A DNA stretch of 64,000 bases from the NCBI RefSeq assembly GCF_000695625.1, contig NZ_JMQI01000045.1, positions 1 to 64,000 on the forward strand, in the 5' to 3' direction. Positions within the stretch are counted from its first letter, which is position 1; every line of letters starts with the position of its first letter. Source of the stretch: Amycolatopsis rifamycinica (GTDB lineage: Bacteria; Actinomycetota; Actinomycetes; Mycobacteriales; Pseudonocardiaceae). This document shows, one piece after another, positions 1-7,373 of this stretch. The notes beneath the pieces were generated by a model. It searched no databases, was not told where the DNA came from, and was given only the letters and a program-made list of their open reading frames with translations. The position numbers and the translations under genes were made by a program.

Positions 1-27
1 CGGCCGGGTTTCCTCGGTGAGGGTCAC
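1..27 (-). CDS. 5' end of a gene downstream of the encapsulin operon (partial)
   Basis: Only nine codons are visible, starting at a GTG whose bases overlap the TGA of the preceding 61-residue ORF (GTGA). They read VTLTEETRP. The overlap suggests translational coupling with the small ORF and the encapsulin shell gene. In family 2B encapsulin operons this position is often taken by a terpenoid enzyme (prenyl transferase or terpene cyclase). That is context only; nine residues are too few to identify the product. Confidence 0.45.
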
Positions 28-209
28 GGGGTGGCCCGCCGATCGGGTTCGGGGGCGTGCGGCGGGCGGGTGCCGCCGGTGCGCGGGGTGACCCGGGCGG
101 CGGCGGTGCCCAGCCCGGTCGGCCCGAACGCAGAAGGCGGCAGGCCGGTCCCGGGACGCGGTGGTTCGGTGTCGGGTTTGCGGGGCGGGGTGCGGGGTTC
201 GGGCATCAT
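24..209 (-). CDS. Small proline-rich protein with encapsulin cargo-loading-like motif
   Basis: A 61-residue ORF whose first ATG overlaps the stop of the encapsulin gene (ATGA). A second ATG follows directly. It is rich in Pro, Thr, Arg and Gly and looks disordered, with one conserved-looking block, [13 protein letters not shown], around residues 28-40. From memory, similar GPTG.GTAA blocks occur in the disordered N-terminal extensions of terpenoid enzymes loaded into family 2 encapsulins. Normally the extension is fused to the enzyme; here a TGA follows and a new GTG start overlaps it. Either the targeting segment is a separate small protein, or a frameshift splits one cargo gene. Coding status rests on coupling and the motif. 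Confidence 0.6.
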   Translation of the reverse strand: MMPEPRTPPRKPDTEPPRPGTGLPPSAFGPTGLGTAAARVTPRTGGTRPPHAPEPDRRATP

Positions 210-1609
210 CCCTCCCGGCCGATTTCGGCGGCTTCGAGGACGGCGAGGGCGTCGGGGACGAGGACGGCGGCGGAGTAGTAGGCGGAGACGAGGTAGGAGA
301 TGATGGCTTGGTCGTTGATGCCCATGAAGCGGACGTTGAGGCCGGGCTGGTATTCGTCGGGCAGGCCGGTTTGGTGGAGGCCGACGACGCCTTGGGCGGA
401 TTCGCCGGTGCGCATCAGCAGGATGGAGCTGGTGCGGGTGTCGGTGACGGGGATTTTGTTGCAGGGCAGGATGGGGACGCCGCGCCAGGAGGGGACCTGG
501 TGGCCGCCGAGGTCGACGCTGGTGGGGTAGAGGCCGGCTTTGGTGCATTCGCGGCCGAACGCGGCGATGGTTTTGGGGTGGGCGAGGAAGAAGCCGGGGT
601 CTTTCCAGACCAGGGTGAGCAGCTGGTCGAGGTCATCAGGGGTGGGTGGGCCGGTGCGGGTGGGGATGCGCTGGGCGAAGTCGGCGTTGTGCAGTAGCCC
701 GAAGTCGGGGTTGTTGATCAGTTCGTGTTCCTGGCGTTCGCGCAGCGCCTCGACGGTGAGCCGGAGTTGCTGTTCGATCTGGTTCATCGGCTGGTTGTAG
801 AGGTCGGCGACGCGGGAGTGGACCCGCAGGACGGTTTGGGCGACGGAGAGTTCGTATTCGCGGGGGCGGGCTTCGTAGTCGACGAAGGTGCCGGGCAGGA
901 CCGGTTCGCCGTCGTGGCCGGAGGCGAGGGAGATTTCGGCTTCGCCGTGGTCGTTGCTGGCCGCGGCGCCGCGGGCCTGGTAGTCCCGCAGGTGGTTTTG
1001 CAGGGTTTCGGAGCGGGCCAGGACGTCGTCGAAGGCGGCGCGGGGCAGGGTCAGCACGGTGCAGGTGGTGACGGCTTTGGCGGTGAATTCCCAGATGCCG
1101 TCGGGGTCGGTGAGGGTGGTCTCGCCGAAGTGGTCGCCGTCGGCGAGGGTGCCCAGGACGACCTGGTCGCCGTAGGCGCCGGTGCCGACCTTGGTGATTT
1201 TGCCGTGGGCGAGGAGGAACACCTGGTCGGCGGGGGAGCCGAATTCGACCAGGGCGTCGCCGGGGGCGTATTCCTGCTGGGTGAACCGGTCGGCCAGTTC
1301 GATCAGGACCTCGTCGTCGTCGAAGCCGCGCAGCGGGCGCAGTTCCCCCAGTTCGGGGGGGATGACCCGGACCTGGGCGCCGGTGGTGGTGAAGGTGACC
1401 CGGCCGTCCCCGACCGCGTAGGACAGGCGCCGGTTGACCCGGTAGGACCCCGCGGCGACCTCCACCCACGGCAGCACCTTCAGCAGCCACCGCGAGGAGA
1501 TCCCCTGCATCTGCGGGACCGACTTCGTCGTCGTCGCCAAGGTCCGGGCCGCCGCCCGCCCCAAACTCGACGGGACCTGCTCCACATCCACCGGGTCGGT
1601 GACAGTCAC
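206..1609 (-). CDS. Family 2B encapsulin nanocompartment shell protein with cyclic-nucleotide-binding-like insertion
   Basis: The product is 467 residues, expected to self-assemble into a protein shell that packages an enzyme cargo. The N-terminal arm contains LGRAAAR and the family-typical stretch [19 protein letters not shown] cyclic-nucleotide-binding-like domain lies at roughly residues 95-210, with the GDHFGE core of a phosphate-binding cassette. The HK97-fold shell domain follows to the C-terminus. The Pro-Arg-Ser-Ala type ligand motif of true cAMP receptors is not present in the cassette (WEFTAKA instead), so ligand binding is uncertain. I chose the GTG giving MTVTDPVD; an upstream GTG at 1621 adds four residues. 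It is followed with overlap by the 61-residue cargo-like ORF. Confidence 0.9.
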   Translation of the reverse strand: MTVTDPVDVEQVPSSLGRAAARTLATTTKSVPQMQGISSRWLLKVLPWVEVAAGSYRVNRRLSYAVGDGRVTFTTTGAQVRVIPPELGELRPLRGFDDDEVLIELADRFTQQEYAPGDALVEFGSPADQVFLLAHGKITKVGTGAYGDQVVLGTLADGDHFGETTLTDPDGIWEFTAKAVTTCTVLTLPRAAFDDVLARSETLQNHLRDYQARGAAASNDHGEAEISLASGHDGEPVLPGTFVDYEARPREYELSVAQTVLRVHSRVADLYNQPMNQIEQQLRLTVEALRERQEHELINNPDFGLLHNADFAQRIPTRTGPPTPDDLDQLLTLVWKDPGFFLAHPKTIAAFGRECTKAGLYPTSVDLGGHQVPSWRGVPILPCNKIPVTDTRTSSILLMRTGESAQGVVGLHQTGLPDEYQPGLNVRFMGINDQAIISYLVSAYYSAAVLVPDALAVLEAAEIGREG

Positions 1610-2080
1610 AACGAGAACCACCCAATCATTCGCTTCGGCACGTGCCCGCCCCAGCCGGCACGCCGGTCATGACCTGCTATTCGCTGATAAGTGCGGTTCC
1701 ATGGCGCCGCGAAATCAACATAGCAACCGCGTCTGCGTGCACAATGACACGATCGGGTCACCGGGTTTATGCGCGCCGTGCGGCTTGATCGTTTGCCGAT
1801 GATGTTCGAACCACGTGGTCACCGGCTGTCCGCAGGCGTCACTCGGTCGTGAGAATCCCCGGCCGGCGGCGCGGTCCGCGATCGCCGAGCGACACGGTGG
1901 GACGGACTGCGCCCCGCCTCAACTGCACCGAATCGGCGAATTTCGGGCCACTCGTGCGGCCACCAGGATGAATTCTGCTCTTTCTGTTGTCCGCCCGTAA
2001 ATGGGTGGCTAACTTGAGCGTTCCCGGCCGTGGAATGCGCCGGGCAGTGCTTCCCGCGCTCCGCGGGCGAAAGGACCCGG
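1610..2080. other. Intergenic region, divergent promoters
   Basis: A 471-bp stretch between the encapsulin gene and the divergent DUF4239-like gene, including a somewhat AT-richer section around 1675-1800. Short open frames here lack ribosome binding sites and recognisable sequence. It presumably carries both promoters, but I could not assign convincing -35/-10 elements or operators. Confidence 0.5.
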
Positions 2081-2845
2081 ATGAACATCTTCGTGGCCGG
2101 CAGTCTCTGGGTGGCCGGCGCGGCCCTGCTGGCGGGCGTGATCGCCTACCTGGTCCGCCGGTTCGGCTGGGACGAGGGCAGGCCCGACAACAACGACGCG
2201 GCCGGTCAGGTGTTCACCATCGTCGGCGGGCTGCACGCGGTCCTGGTCGCCTTCGTGCTCATCTCGCTCTACGACTCGGTGAACACCGTGAGCGAGAACG
2301 CGCAGTCCGAAGCGAACGGCCTGGTCGCCGCCACCTGGGCGGCCGACGCGCTGCCGGGGGAGACCAAGGACCGGGTGCGCCAGCTCGCCGTCGCCTACGC
2401 CCACACGGTCGAGGACCAGGAATGGCCGCGCCTGGCCGACGGCGGCGAGGTGCCGGCCACGGGCGCAACGCAGCTCGACCGGATGCGCCAGGCGGTGGCG
2501 GAAGCCCCGGCCGACGACGACTGGCTGCTGGACCGCAAGACCGAGGCGAGCAACCAGCTCTGGTCGGTCTACGAGGCCCGGCAGCAGCGGCTGAGCCACT
2601 CCGGCGCCGGCGGGGTCGGCGCGGTGGTCTGGTTCGCGCTCATCCTCGGCAGCCTGATCACCGCGATCCTGCTGCCCAACCTGTTCGGCGGCACGCGGGT
2701 GGCCGCGCACATCATCATCGTGTCCACACTGGCCGGCACGATCACGTTGCTGCTCTATGCGATCTACCAGCTGCAGAACCCGTTCAGCGGCGGCGTCAGC
2801 GTGCCCCCCGAGGCGTTCACCTCGGCGCTGGCCAGGCTGGCTTGA
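2081..2845 (+). CDS. DUF4239 (bestrophin-like) membrane protein
   Basis: A 254-residue membrane protein. A hydrophobic segment lies at residues 3-25, a second around 45-62 in the conserved-looking stretch VGGLHAVLVAFVLISLYD, then a soluble region of about 110 residues with acidic helices, and two closely spaced C-terminal membrane segments at about 185-205 and 215-235. The pattern, including EA-containing helix SEANGLVAA after the second segment, fits DUF4239. Function in this family is not established. ATG at 2081 is preceded by an AAAGGA ribosome binding site; upstream in-frame starts are not. Its stop overlaps the TTG start of the next gene, so the two are probably co-translated. Confidence 0.75.
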   Translation: MNIFVAGSLWVAGAALLAGVIAYLVRRFGWDEGRPDNNDAAGQVFTIVGGLHAVLVAFVLISLYDSVNTVSENAQSEANGLVAATWAADALPGETKDRVRQLAVAYAHTVEDQEWPRLADGGEVPATGATQLDRMRQAVAEAPADDDWLLDRKTEASNQLWSVYEARQQRLSHSGAGGVGAVVWFALILGSLITAILLPNLFGGTRVAAHIIIVSTLAGTITLLLYAIYQLQNPFSGGVSVPPEAFTSALARLA

Positions 2846-4131
2846 CCGGCACGCGCGCCCGCTGGGCGGCCGCGGTCGGCGCGGCCGCGGCGGTCTCGGC
2901 GCTGCTGGCGGCGACGGGCTGGCTCGCCCCGCCGAAGGCGAGACCGCAGGCCCGGCAGCCGGGCGGCTGCACGATCCTGCAGGCGGAGAACGAACGCAGC
3001 GGCGCGCCGACGACGTTGCGGCTGCTTTCCCTGCCCGGCGGAGTCACCAAGCGGGTGACCCAGGCCGGGTACTGGATCAACGCGATGGGCTACTCCGCCG
3101 CGCAGGACGTGGTCTACGGCGTGGCCGACGGCACCCGCGCCGGCCGCTACCACGGCGCGCACGCGGTGCGGATCGACGCCGCCGGCGTGGTCACCGACCT
3201 GGGTGTCATCGCCAAGGCCGGCCCGGGCAAGCCCGCGTGGAGCCCGGTCACCGGCGCCACCGCGGGCGCGATCGACGGGACCCGCTGGTACGTGCGGCAG
3301 GGCAGCGATCTGTACACAGTGGACATCGATCCGGCCGGCCAGGACTACGTGCGGGTGGTGCACCGGACGGCGCTGCGGCCGGTGTCGCTCGCCGTCGGCG
3401 TCGACGACTTCGCCTTCGACCCCGCGGACGGGCTGCTCTACGGCGTCTCGACGACCTCACGCGGGAACAGCTCGGTGGTGACGCTGGACCCGTCGAGCGG
3501 GAAGGTCGCGGTGGTGCCCGGGCTCCGGTTCCCCGACGGCGGCGCGTACGGCTCGGTGGTGCTCGCGCCCGGCGCGCTCTACGCCACGGCCAACGAGGAC
3601 GGGCGGCGCAGCGTCACCTACCGCCTGCCGCGCGACGGCTCCGGCCAGGCCACCGAGGTCGCGTCCGGACCGGCGCTGGTGAGCGGCGACGCGGCCGGGT
3701 GCTTCGCCGAGGCACCCCCGCCCCCGCCCCCGCCGCCGCCCTCGACACCGCCGTCCACGCCCCCGGAGCAGTCGTCGCCACCCCCGTCCACCCCTCCGGA
3801 ACAGTCGTCGCCCGCGCCGGTCACACCGTCACCCGAGCCGCCGCCTCCGCCGCGGCCGCCGCCGGTGGAAAAGCCCGTCGTCGTACCGCCGTCGCCGGAG
3901 CCGGCACCCCCGCCACCGGCGGCGGTCGCGCCCGCGCCGGCCACTTCGGTCCCGCCCCCGCCCCCGCCGGCTCCGGCGACGACGCCCCGGGTTCGTCCGA
4001 CGAAGGAGGCCAAGCCGGTCGTCCAGGACACCGCGCACCGCACCGAGGAGAAACGGCGCTGGGGGCTGACGGCGCTGCTCCTCGTGCTCGGCGGCGGCGC
4101 GGCGGTCGGGCACGTGCGCCGGCACCGGTGA
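2842..4131 (+). CDS. Secreted/surface beta-propeller-like protein with polyproline stalk and C-terminal anchor
   Basis: A 429-residue protein starting at TTG 2842, which overlaps the preceding stop as TTGA. Residues 1-30 form an Ala-rich signal or membrane segment. Residues 35-290 resemble a DUF6923-type propeller, with repeated units on the pattern 'tracking from a start value, display, ID, D..G'. Residues 290-395 are extremely Pro-rich, with runs of eight or more Pro plus Ser/Thr/Glu, a likely cell-wall-spanning stalk. The end has a hydrophobic segment (WGLTALLLVLGGGAAVGHV) and a basic tail RRHR, as in wall- or membrane-anchored proteins, but no LPXTG was seen. Probably displayed on the surface; role unknown. 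Confidence 0.7.
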   Translation: MTGTRARWAAAVGAAAAVSALLAATGWLAPPKARPQARQPGGCTILQAENERSGAPTTLRLLSLPGGVTKRVTQAGYWINAMGYSAAQDVVYGVADGTRAGRYHGAHAVRIDAAGVVTDLGVIAKAGPGKPAWSPVTGATAGAIDGTRWYVRQGSDLYTVDIDPAGQDYVRVVHRTALRPVSLAVGVDDFAFDPADGLLYGVSTTSRGNSSVVTLDPSSGKVAVVPGLRFPDGGAYGSVVLAPGALYATANEDGRRSVTYRLPRDGSGQATEVASGPALVSGDAAGCFAEAPPPPPPPPPSTPPSTPPEQSSPPPSTPPEQSSPAPVTPSPEPPPPPRPPPVEKPVVVPPSPEPAPPPPAAVAPAPATSVPPPPPPAPATTPRVRPTKEAKPVVQDTAHRTEEKRRWGLTALLLVLGGGAAVGHVRRHR

Positions 4132-4138
4132 GCCGGAG

Positions 4139-5155
4139 TCAGTACTTGAACTGGTCGACGTTGTCGGCGGTGATGAGCAGGGGATCGCCCAGCAGGACGG
4201 TCTTGGTCGCCGCGTCGTACTTCACCGCCGGCAGCTCCAGGCTCACCTTGTTGACCGGGGCCAGTGGCTTGCCGTCGGCGATCTGCTTCGCCGTCCACGC
4301 GGTCAGGTAGCCCAGCGACTCGACGTTCCACAGCACCGACTGCGAGCACGAGCCGTCGAGCAGGAACGGCTTGATGGCCTGCGGCGTCCCGACGCCGACG
4401 GTGAACACCCGGCCGATCTTCTGCTCCTCGCCGACGGCCTTCGCGACGCCCGGCGCGGACGTCGTGCACTCGCCGATGAGCCCGGTCAGGCCGGGGTGGC
4501 GGGCCATGAGCTGCTTGGCGAGCACCGTCGCGGCGTCCTCGTCTTCGCCCGCGTACACGGTCTCGACGAGCTCGGCCTTCGGGTAGTGCGCGGCCGCGTA
4601 CTCCTTCTGCACCGCGATCCACGAGTTGAGGTTCGCCGCGGCCCGGCCGCAGGAGACGATCGCGTACTGGCCGGTGCCGCCGGTCTTCGCCATCAGCGCG
4701 TCGACGAGGGCGGCGCCGATGCCCTGCGCGCTGGCCTGGTTGACGAACACCTCGCGCTGCGTGCCCGGCGCGTCGGTGTCGGAGGTGAGCACGTGGATGC
4801 CCTTCGCCCTGGCCTCGGCGATCACGCCGGCGAGCGCGGCCGGGTCGTTCGGGGCCACGACGATGACGTCGGCCTTCTTCGCGATCAGGTCGCGCAGGAT
4901 CGTCACCTGCGCGGCCGGGTCGACCGTCGCCGGCCCGGTCGTGTGCCACGCCACGCCCAGCTGCTTCGCCGCCTCGAGACCGCCGTTGTCCATCGCCTCG
5001 AAGTACGGGATGCCCCCCACCTTGGGCACGAACTCGATCCGGGTCGGCGCCGGCGCGGGCGCGCTGCCCAGCTGGTCCGAGCAGCCTCCGAGCGCGAGCG
5101 CCGCGACCAGTGCCGCCGCCGCGGCCAGCCGGAAGGTCTTCGTCGGCCCTCGCAT
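4139..5155 (-). CDS. Sugar/autoinducer-2-type ABC transporter substrate-binding lipoprotein
   Basis: A 338-residue periplasmic-binding-protein-1-like (Peripla_BP_4) protein. The signal peptide ends in a lipobox with Cys25 (LALGGC), so it should be a membrane-tethered binding protein. The mature region has the fold's hallmarks: IEFVPKVGGIPYFEAMDNG at the start, ADVIVVAPNDPAAL, HVLTSDTDAPGT and a C-terminal LLITADNVDQFKY. It resembles rhamnose (RhaS) and LsrB-like proteins. The ATG at 5155 follows a GGAACGGGTGGGG stretch; the longer frame upstream lacks a signal peptide at its start. No permease or ATPase gene is adjacent, so it is an orphan here and its ligand is not known. Confidence 0.8.
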   Translation of the reverse strand: MRGPTKTFRLAAAAALVAALALGGCSDQLGSAPAPAPTRIEFVPKVGGIPYFEAMDNGGLEAAKQLGVAWHTTGPATVDPAAQVTILRDLIAKKADVIVVAPNDPAALAGVIAEARAKGIHVLTSDTDAPGTQREVFVNQASAQGIGAALVDALMAKTGGTGQYAIVSCGRAAANLNSWIAVQKEYAAAHYPKAELVETVYAGEDEDAATVLAKQLMARHPGLTGLIGECTTSAPGVAKAVGEEQKIGRVFTVGVGTPQAIKPFLLDGSCSQSVLWNVESLGYLTAWTAKQIADGKPLAPVNKVSLELPAVKYDAATKTVLLGDPLLITADNVDQFKY

Positions 5156-5386
5156 CCCCACCCGTTCCTCGAAAATTCGATCCGTTCGACCGGTCTGCGC
5201 ATGGTGGAGACCAAGGGCGAACGTAGGGCCCCGGGTAACTGTGGTCAACGGGATGTGCGCAAAGGGTTACGGAAGTGAGTTCTCCTCCGGCCGTGTTCCG
5301 AGGTGGATGCCCTGGTCGGCCGCATTTGGTCACTGTCCGTAATAACCCTGATGCCTCCGGTGGTGTGGTGCGGGAGGCGTGCGCCA

Positions 5387-5406
5387 ATTACCCCTGGGGG
5401 GTATAG
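5387..5406 (+). promoter_or_regulatory. CsoR-like metal-responsive operator over a TATAGT -10 element
   Basis: The core TACCCC-TGG-GGGGTA at 5389-5403 is an inverted repeat of the G/C-tract type bound by CsoR-family (copper-sensing) repressors. TATAGT at 5402-5407 can serve as -10 and lies 7 bp before the ATG at 5415, which implies a leaderless transcript. No good -35 was seen. The assignment is by motif resemblance only. Confidence 0.6.
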
Positions 5407-5414
5407 TCGGGAGC

Positions 5415-5873
5415 ATGAACGAACAGCACGGGGCTTCGTGGGCGACGGCGATCCAGGCGACTCTGCACTGCCTCACCGGCTGTGCCATCGGTGAGGTGCT
5501 CGGCATGGTGCTGGGCACGGCGTTCGGCCTGCACAACGCGGCGACCGTGGTCCTGTCGATCGCGCTGGCCTTCGTCTTCGGCTACGCCCTGACCATGCGC
5601 GGCGTGCTGAAGTCGGGGCTGGGCGTGGCGGCGGCGTTCAAGGTCGCGCTGGCCGCGGACACCGTGTCGATCGCCGTGATGGAGCTGATCGACAACACCG
5701 TGATCGTGGTGATCCCGGGGGCGATGGACGCCGGGCTGGCCAGCGTGCTCTTCTGGCTGACCCTGGCGCTTTCGCTGGCGGTCGCGTTCGTCGTCACGGT
5801 GCCGGTCAACCGGTGGATGATCGGGCGCGGCCTCGGCCACGCCAAGGTGCACGCCCACCACCAGCACCACTGA
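5415..5873 (+). CDS. DUF4396 membrane protein
   Basis: A 152-residue protein with about four membrane segments, matching DUF4396. It has the near-N-terminal HCLTGCAIGEVLGM motif, LAADTVSIAVMELIDN in the middle and a His-rich C-terminus (HAKVHAHHQHH). Cys and His residues inside or next to membrane segments suggest metal involvement, which agrees with the CsoR-like operator in the promoter. The family has no established function. The ATG was chosen because the preceding in-frame ATG lies upstream of the operator and would be transcribed only from another promoter. Confidence 0.8.
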   Translation: MNEQHGASWATAIQATLHCLTGCAIGEVLGMVLGTAFGLHNAATVVLSIALAFVFGYALTMRGVLKSGLGVAAAFKVALAADTVSIAVMELIDNTVIVVIPGAMDAGLASVLFWLTLALSLAVAFVVTVPVNRWMIGRGLGHAKVHAHHQHH

Positions 5874-5913
5874 CGCGCGCGTCCCGGGGAGGTGGCGGCC
5901 TCCCCATGCCCCG

Positions 5914-7149
5914 CTACACGCGGGAAAGGTCGATCGCGCGGTCCACCTTGCGCCGGTCGAGCACCCGCAGGATGCCCTCCAGCAGGTAGTAGTCGGCGTA
6001 GGGCAGCGACACCTCGACGCCGTCCTCGGCCGGCCGGTTGCGGGTGCAGCGCGCCACGCTCGCCTCGGCGCGGTCGGACTTCGTCGTCAGGCAGGTGCGC
6101 GCGACCGCGGAGAGGATCCGCAGCGCGCTCTCCCGGTACCGCGGGCGGTGCGTCAGTTCCGCCAGGTCCAGCAGGCCGCACGCCATGATCACGCCGGCGG
6201 ACGCGTCCTTGACGTCGTGGGGGGCCTGCGGAGCCAGGTAGTCCCACACCGGCACGTGGTCGGGCGTCAGCCGGGACAGCGCGAAGTCCGCGAGCCTGCG
6301 GGCCGTGGTCAGGAACTCCGCGTCGCCGGTGCGCCGGTGGATGGTCGTGAACCCGTAGACGCCCCAGGCCTGCCCGCGCGACCAGCACGACGCGGGGCTG
6401 TAGCCCTGCACGGTGTTCGGCCCGACCGGCGCGCCGGTGACCGGGTCGAAGTCGAACACGTGCGGCGACGACCCGTCCGGGCGCAGGAAGTGCCGCTGCG
6501 CCGTCTTCGCGTGCGCGACGGCGATCTCGAGGTACCGCGGATCCTGCGTCTGCGCACTGGCGAACGCGAGCAGGTCGAGGTTCATCATCGTGTCCATGAT
6601 GACGCGGCCGGCGTTGTTCGGGTCGCTCAGCGCACCCCAGGCGCGGATGAACCGCCCCGCCGGGTTGTAGCGCTTGATCAGCGACGAGGCCGCCCGCACC
6701 GCGCCCGCCTTCCACTTCTCGTCGCCGGTGAGCCGCCAAGCGGTCACCCATGACGGGGAGAAGAGGAAGCCGAGGTCGTGCGTGCCCGTGTCGTTCTGCC
6801 GCGGCGCGAGTTTTTCCGCGGAGGCCAGCGCGAGGGTCTTGAATTGTTCCTCGCCGCTGTGCAGCCAGGCCAGCCACAACTGACCGGGCCAGAATCCGCC
6901 GACCCAGTCGCCGTTCTGCGAAAAGGTCCATTTCTCGAACTTCGTGCCGACCGGGAACGCGGTGACGCCGGGGGCCACCGCGCGCAGCTTGGCCACCGCG
7001 TAATCGGCCGCTTGGCGGAGCGTCCGGGTGACCGAGGCCAGGTCGGCGGGGTCGGCGGTGGCCGCGGAAGCGGCCGTGGAGGTGCTGGCGCCCGCCGCCA
7101 CCGCGGCGCCGGCCGCGGTGGTCAGCAGGGTTCTCCGGGAAACGCTCAC
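5914..7149 (-). CDS. Secreted GH88-like unsaturated glucuronyl hydrolase
   Basis: A 411-residue protein with a Tat-type signal (SVSRRTLL then a hydrophobic stretch ending in ASAA). The mature part is an alpha/alpha toroid of the glycoside hydrolase 88 type. It includes WPGQLWLAWLHSG, GFLFSPSW, IMDTMMNLDLL with the Asp expected to be catalytic, SCWSRGQAWGVYGF, and KDASAGVIMACGLLDL with the second conserved Asp. The family hydrolyses unsaturated uronic acid residues left by polysaccharide lyases. No lyase gene is adjacent. It is monocistronic here; a strong hairpin lies upstream of its promoter region. Confidence 0.85.
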   Translation of the reverse strand: MSVSRRTLLTTAAGAAVAAGASTSTAASAATADPADLASVTRTLRQAADYAVAKLRAVAPGVTAFPVGTKFEKWTFSQNGDWVGGFWPGQLWLAWLHSGEEQFKTLALASAEKLAPRQNDTGTHDLGFLFSPSWVTAWRLTGDEKWKAGAVRAASSLIKRYNPAGRFIRAWGALSDPNNAGRVIMDTMMNLDLLAFASAQTQDPRYLEIAVAHAKTAQRHFLRPDGSSPHVFDFDPVTGAPVGPNTVQGYSPASCWSRGQAWGVYGFTTIHRRTGDAEFLTTARRLADFALSRLTPDHVPVWDYLAPQAPHDVKDASAGVIMACGLLDLAELTHRPRYRESALRILSAVARTCLTTKSDRAEASVARCTRNRPAEDGVEVSLPYADYYLLEGILRVLDRRKVDRAIDLSRV

Positions 7150-7282
7150 AGGTGCCCGCCATTCCGTGATTCCGTGGGGAGGAGAGTGCCCGGAATTTTT
7201 ACACGCCCGGCGGGCCGTTGTACACCCGGCGGATGTTTGTTCACGGTTGTGAATTCGTGTGCCGGTGAGCGGAATAACGCGG

Positions 7283-7326
7283 AAATGGGCGAAGGCCCGG
7301 CGGGGGACACCGGGCCTTCGCCATTT
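7283..7326. terminator. Long hairpin between two minus-strand genes
   Basis: A 13-bp perfect stem at 7288-7300 and 7310-7322 with a 9-nt loop. It is extended by AAAT/ATTT pairs beyond one bulged G. It lies just downstream of the 7374-8597 gene and should terminate its transcript. Confidence 0.85.
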
Positions 7327-7373
7327 GTCGCGGGTGAGGGCAGTCGACCACGCGACGATCGGGGGAGCGGTCC

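Noticed and set aside
1815-2000. A 61-codon plus-strand frame in the encapsulin promoter region
   Set aside because: No ribosome binding site, unlike composition and no neighbour context.
7200-7260. Additional SARP repeat near TTGTACAC/TGTAAA upstream of the GH88 gene
   Set aside because: The TGTA cores are 21 bp apart, not a multiple of 11, and the second heptamer does not match.
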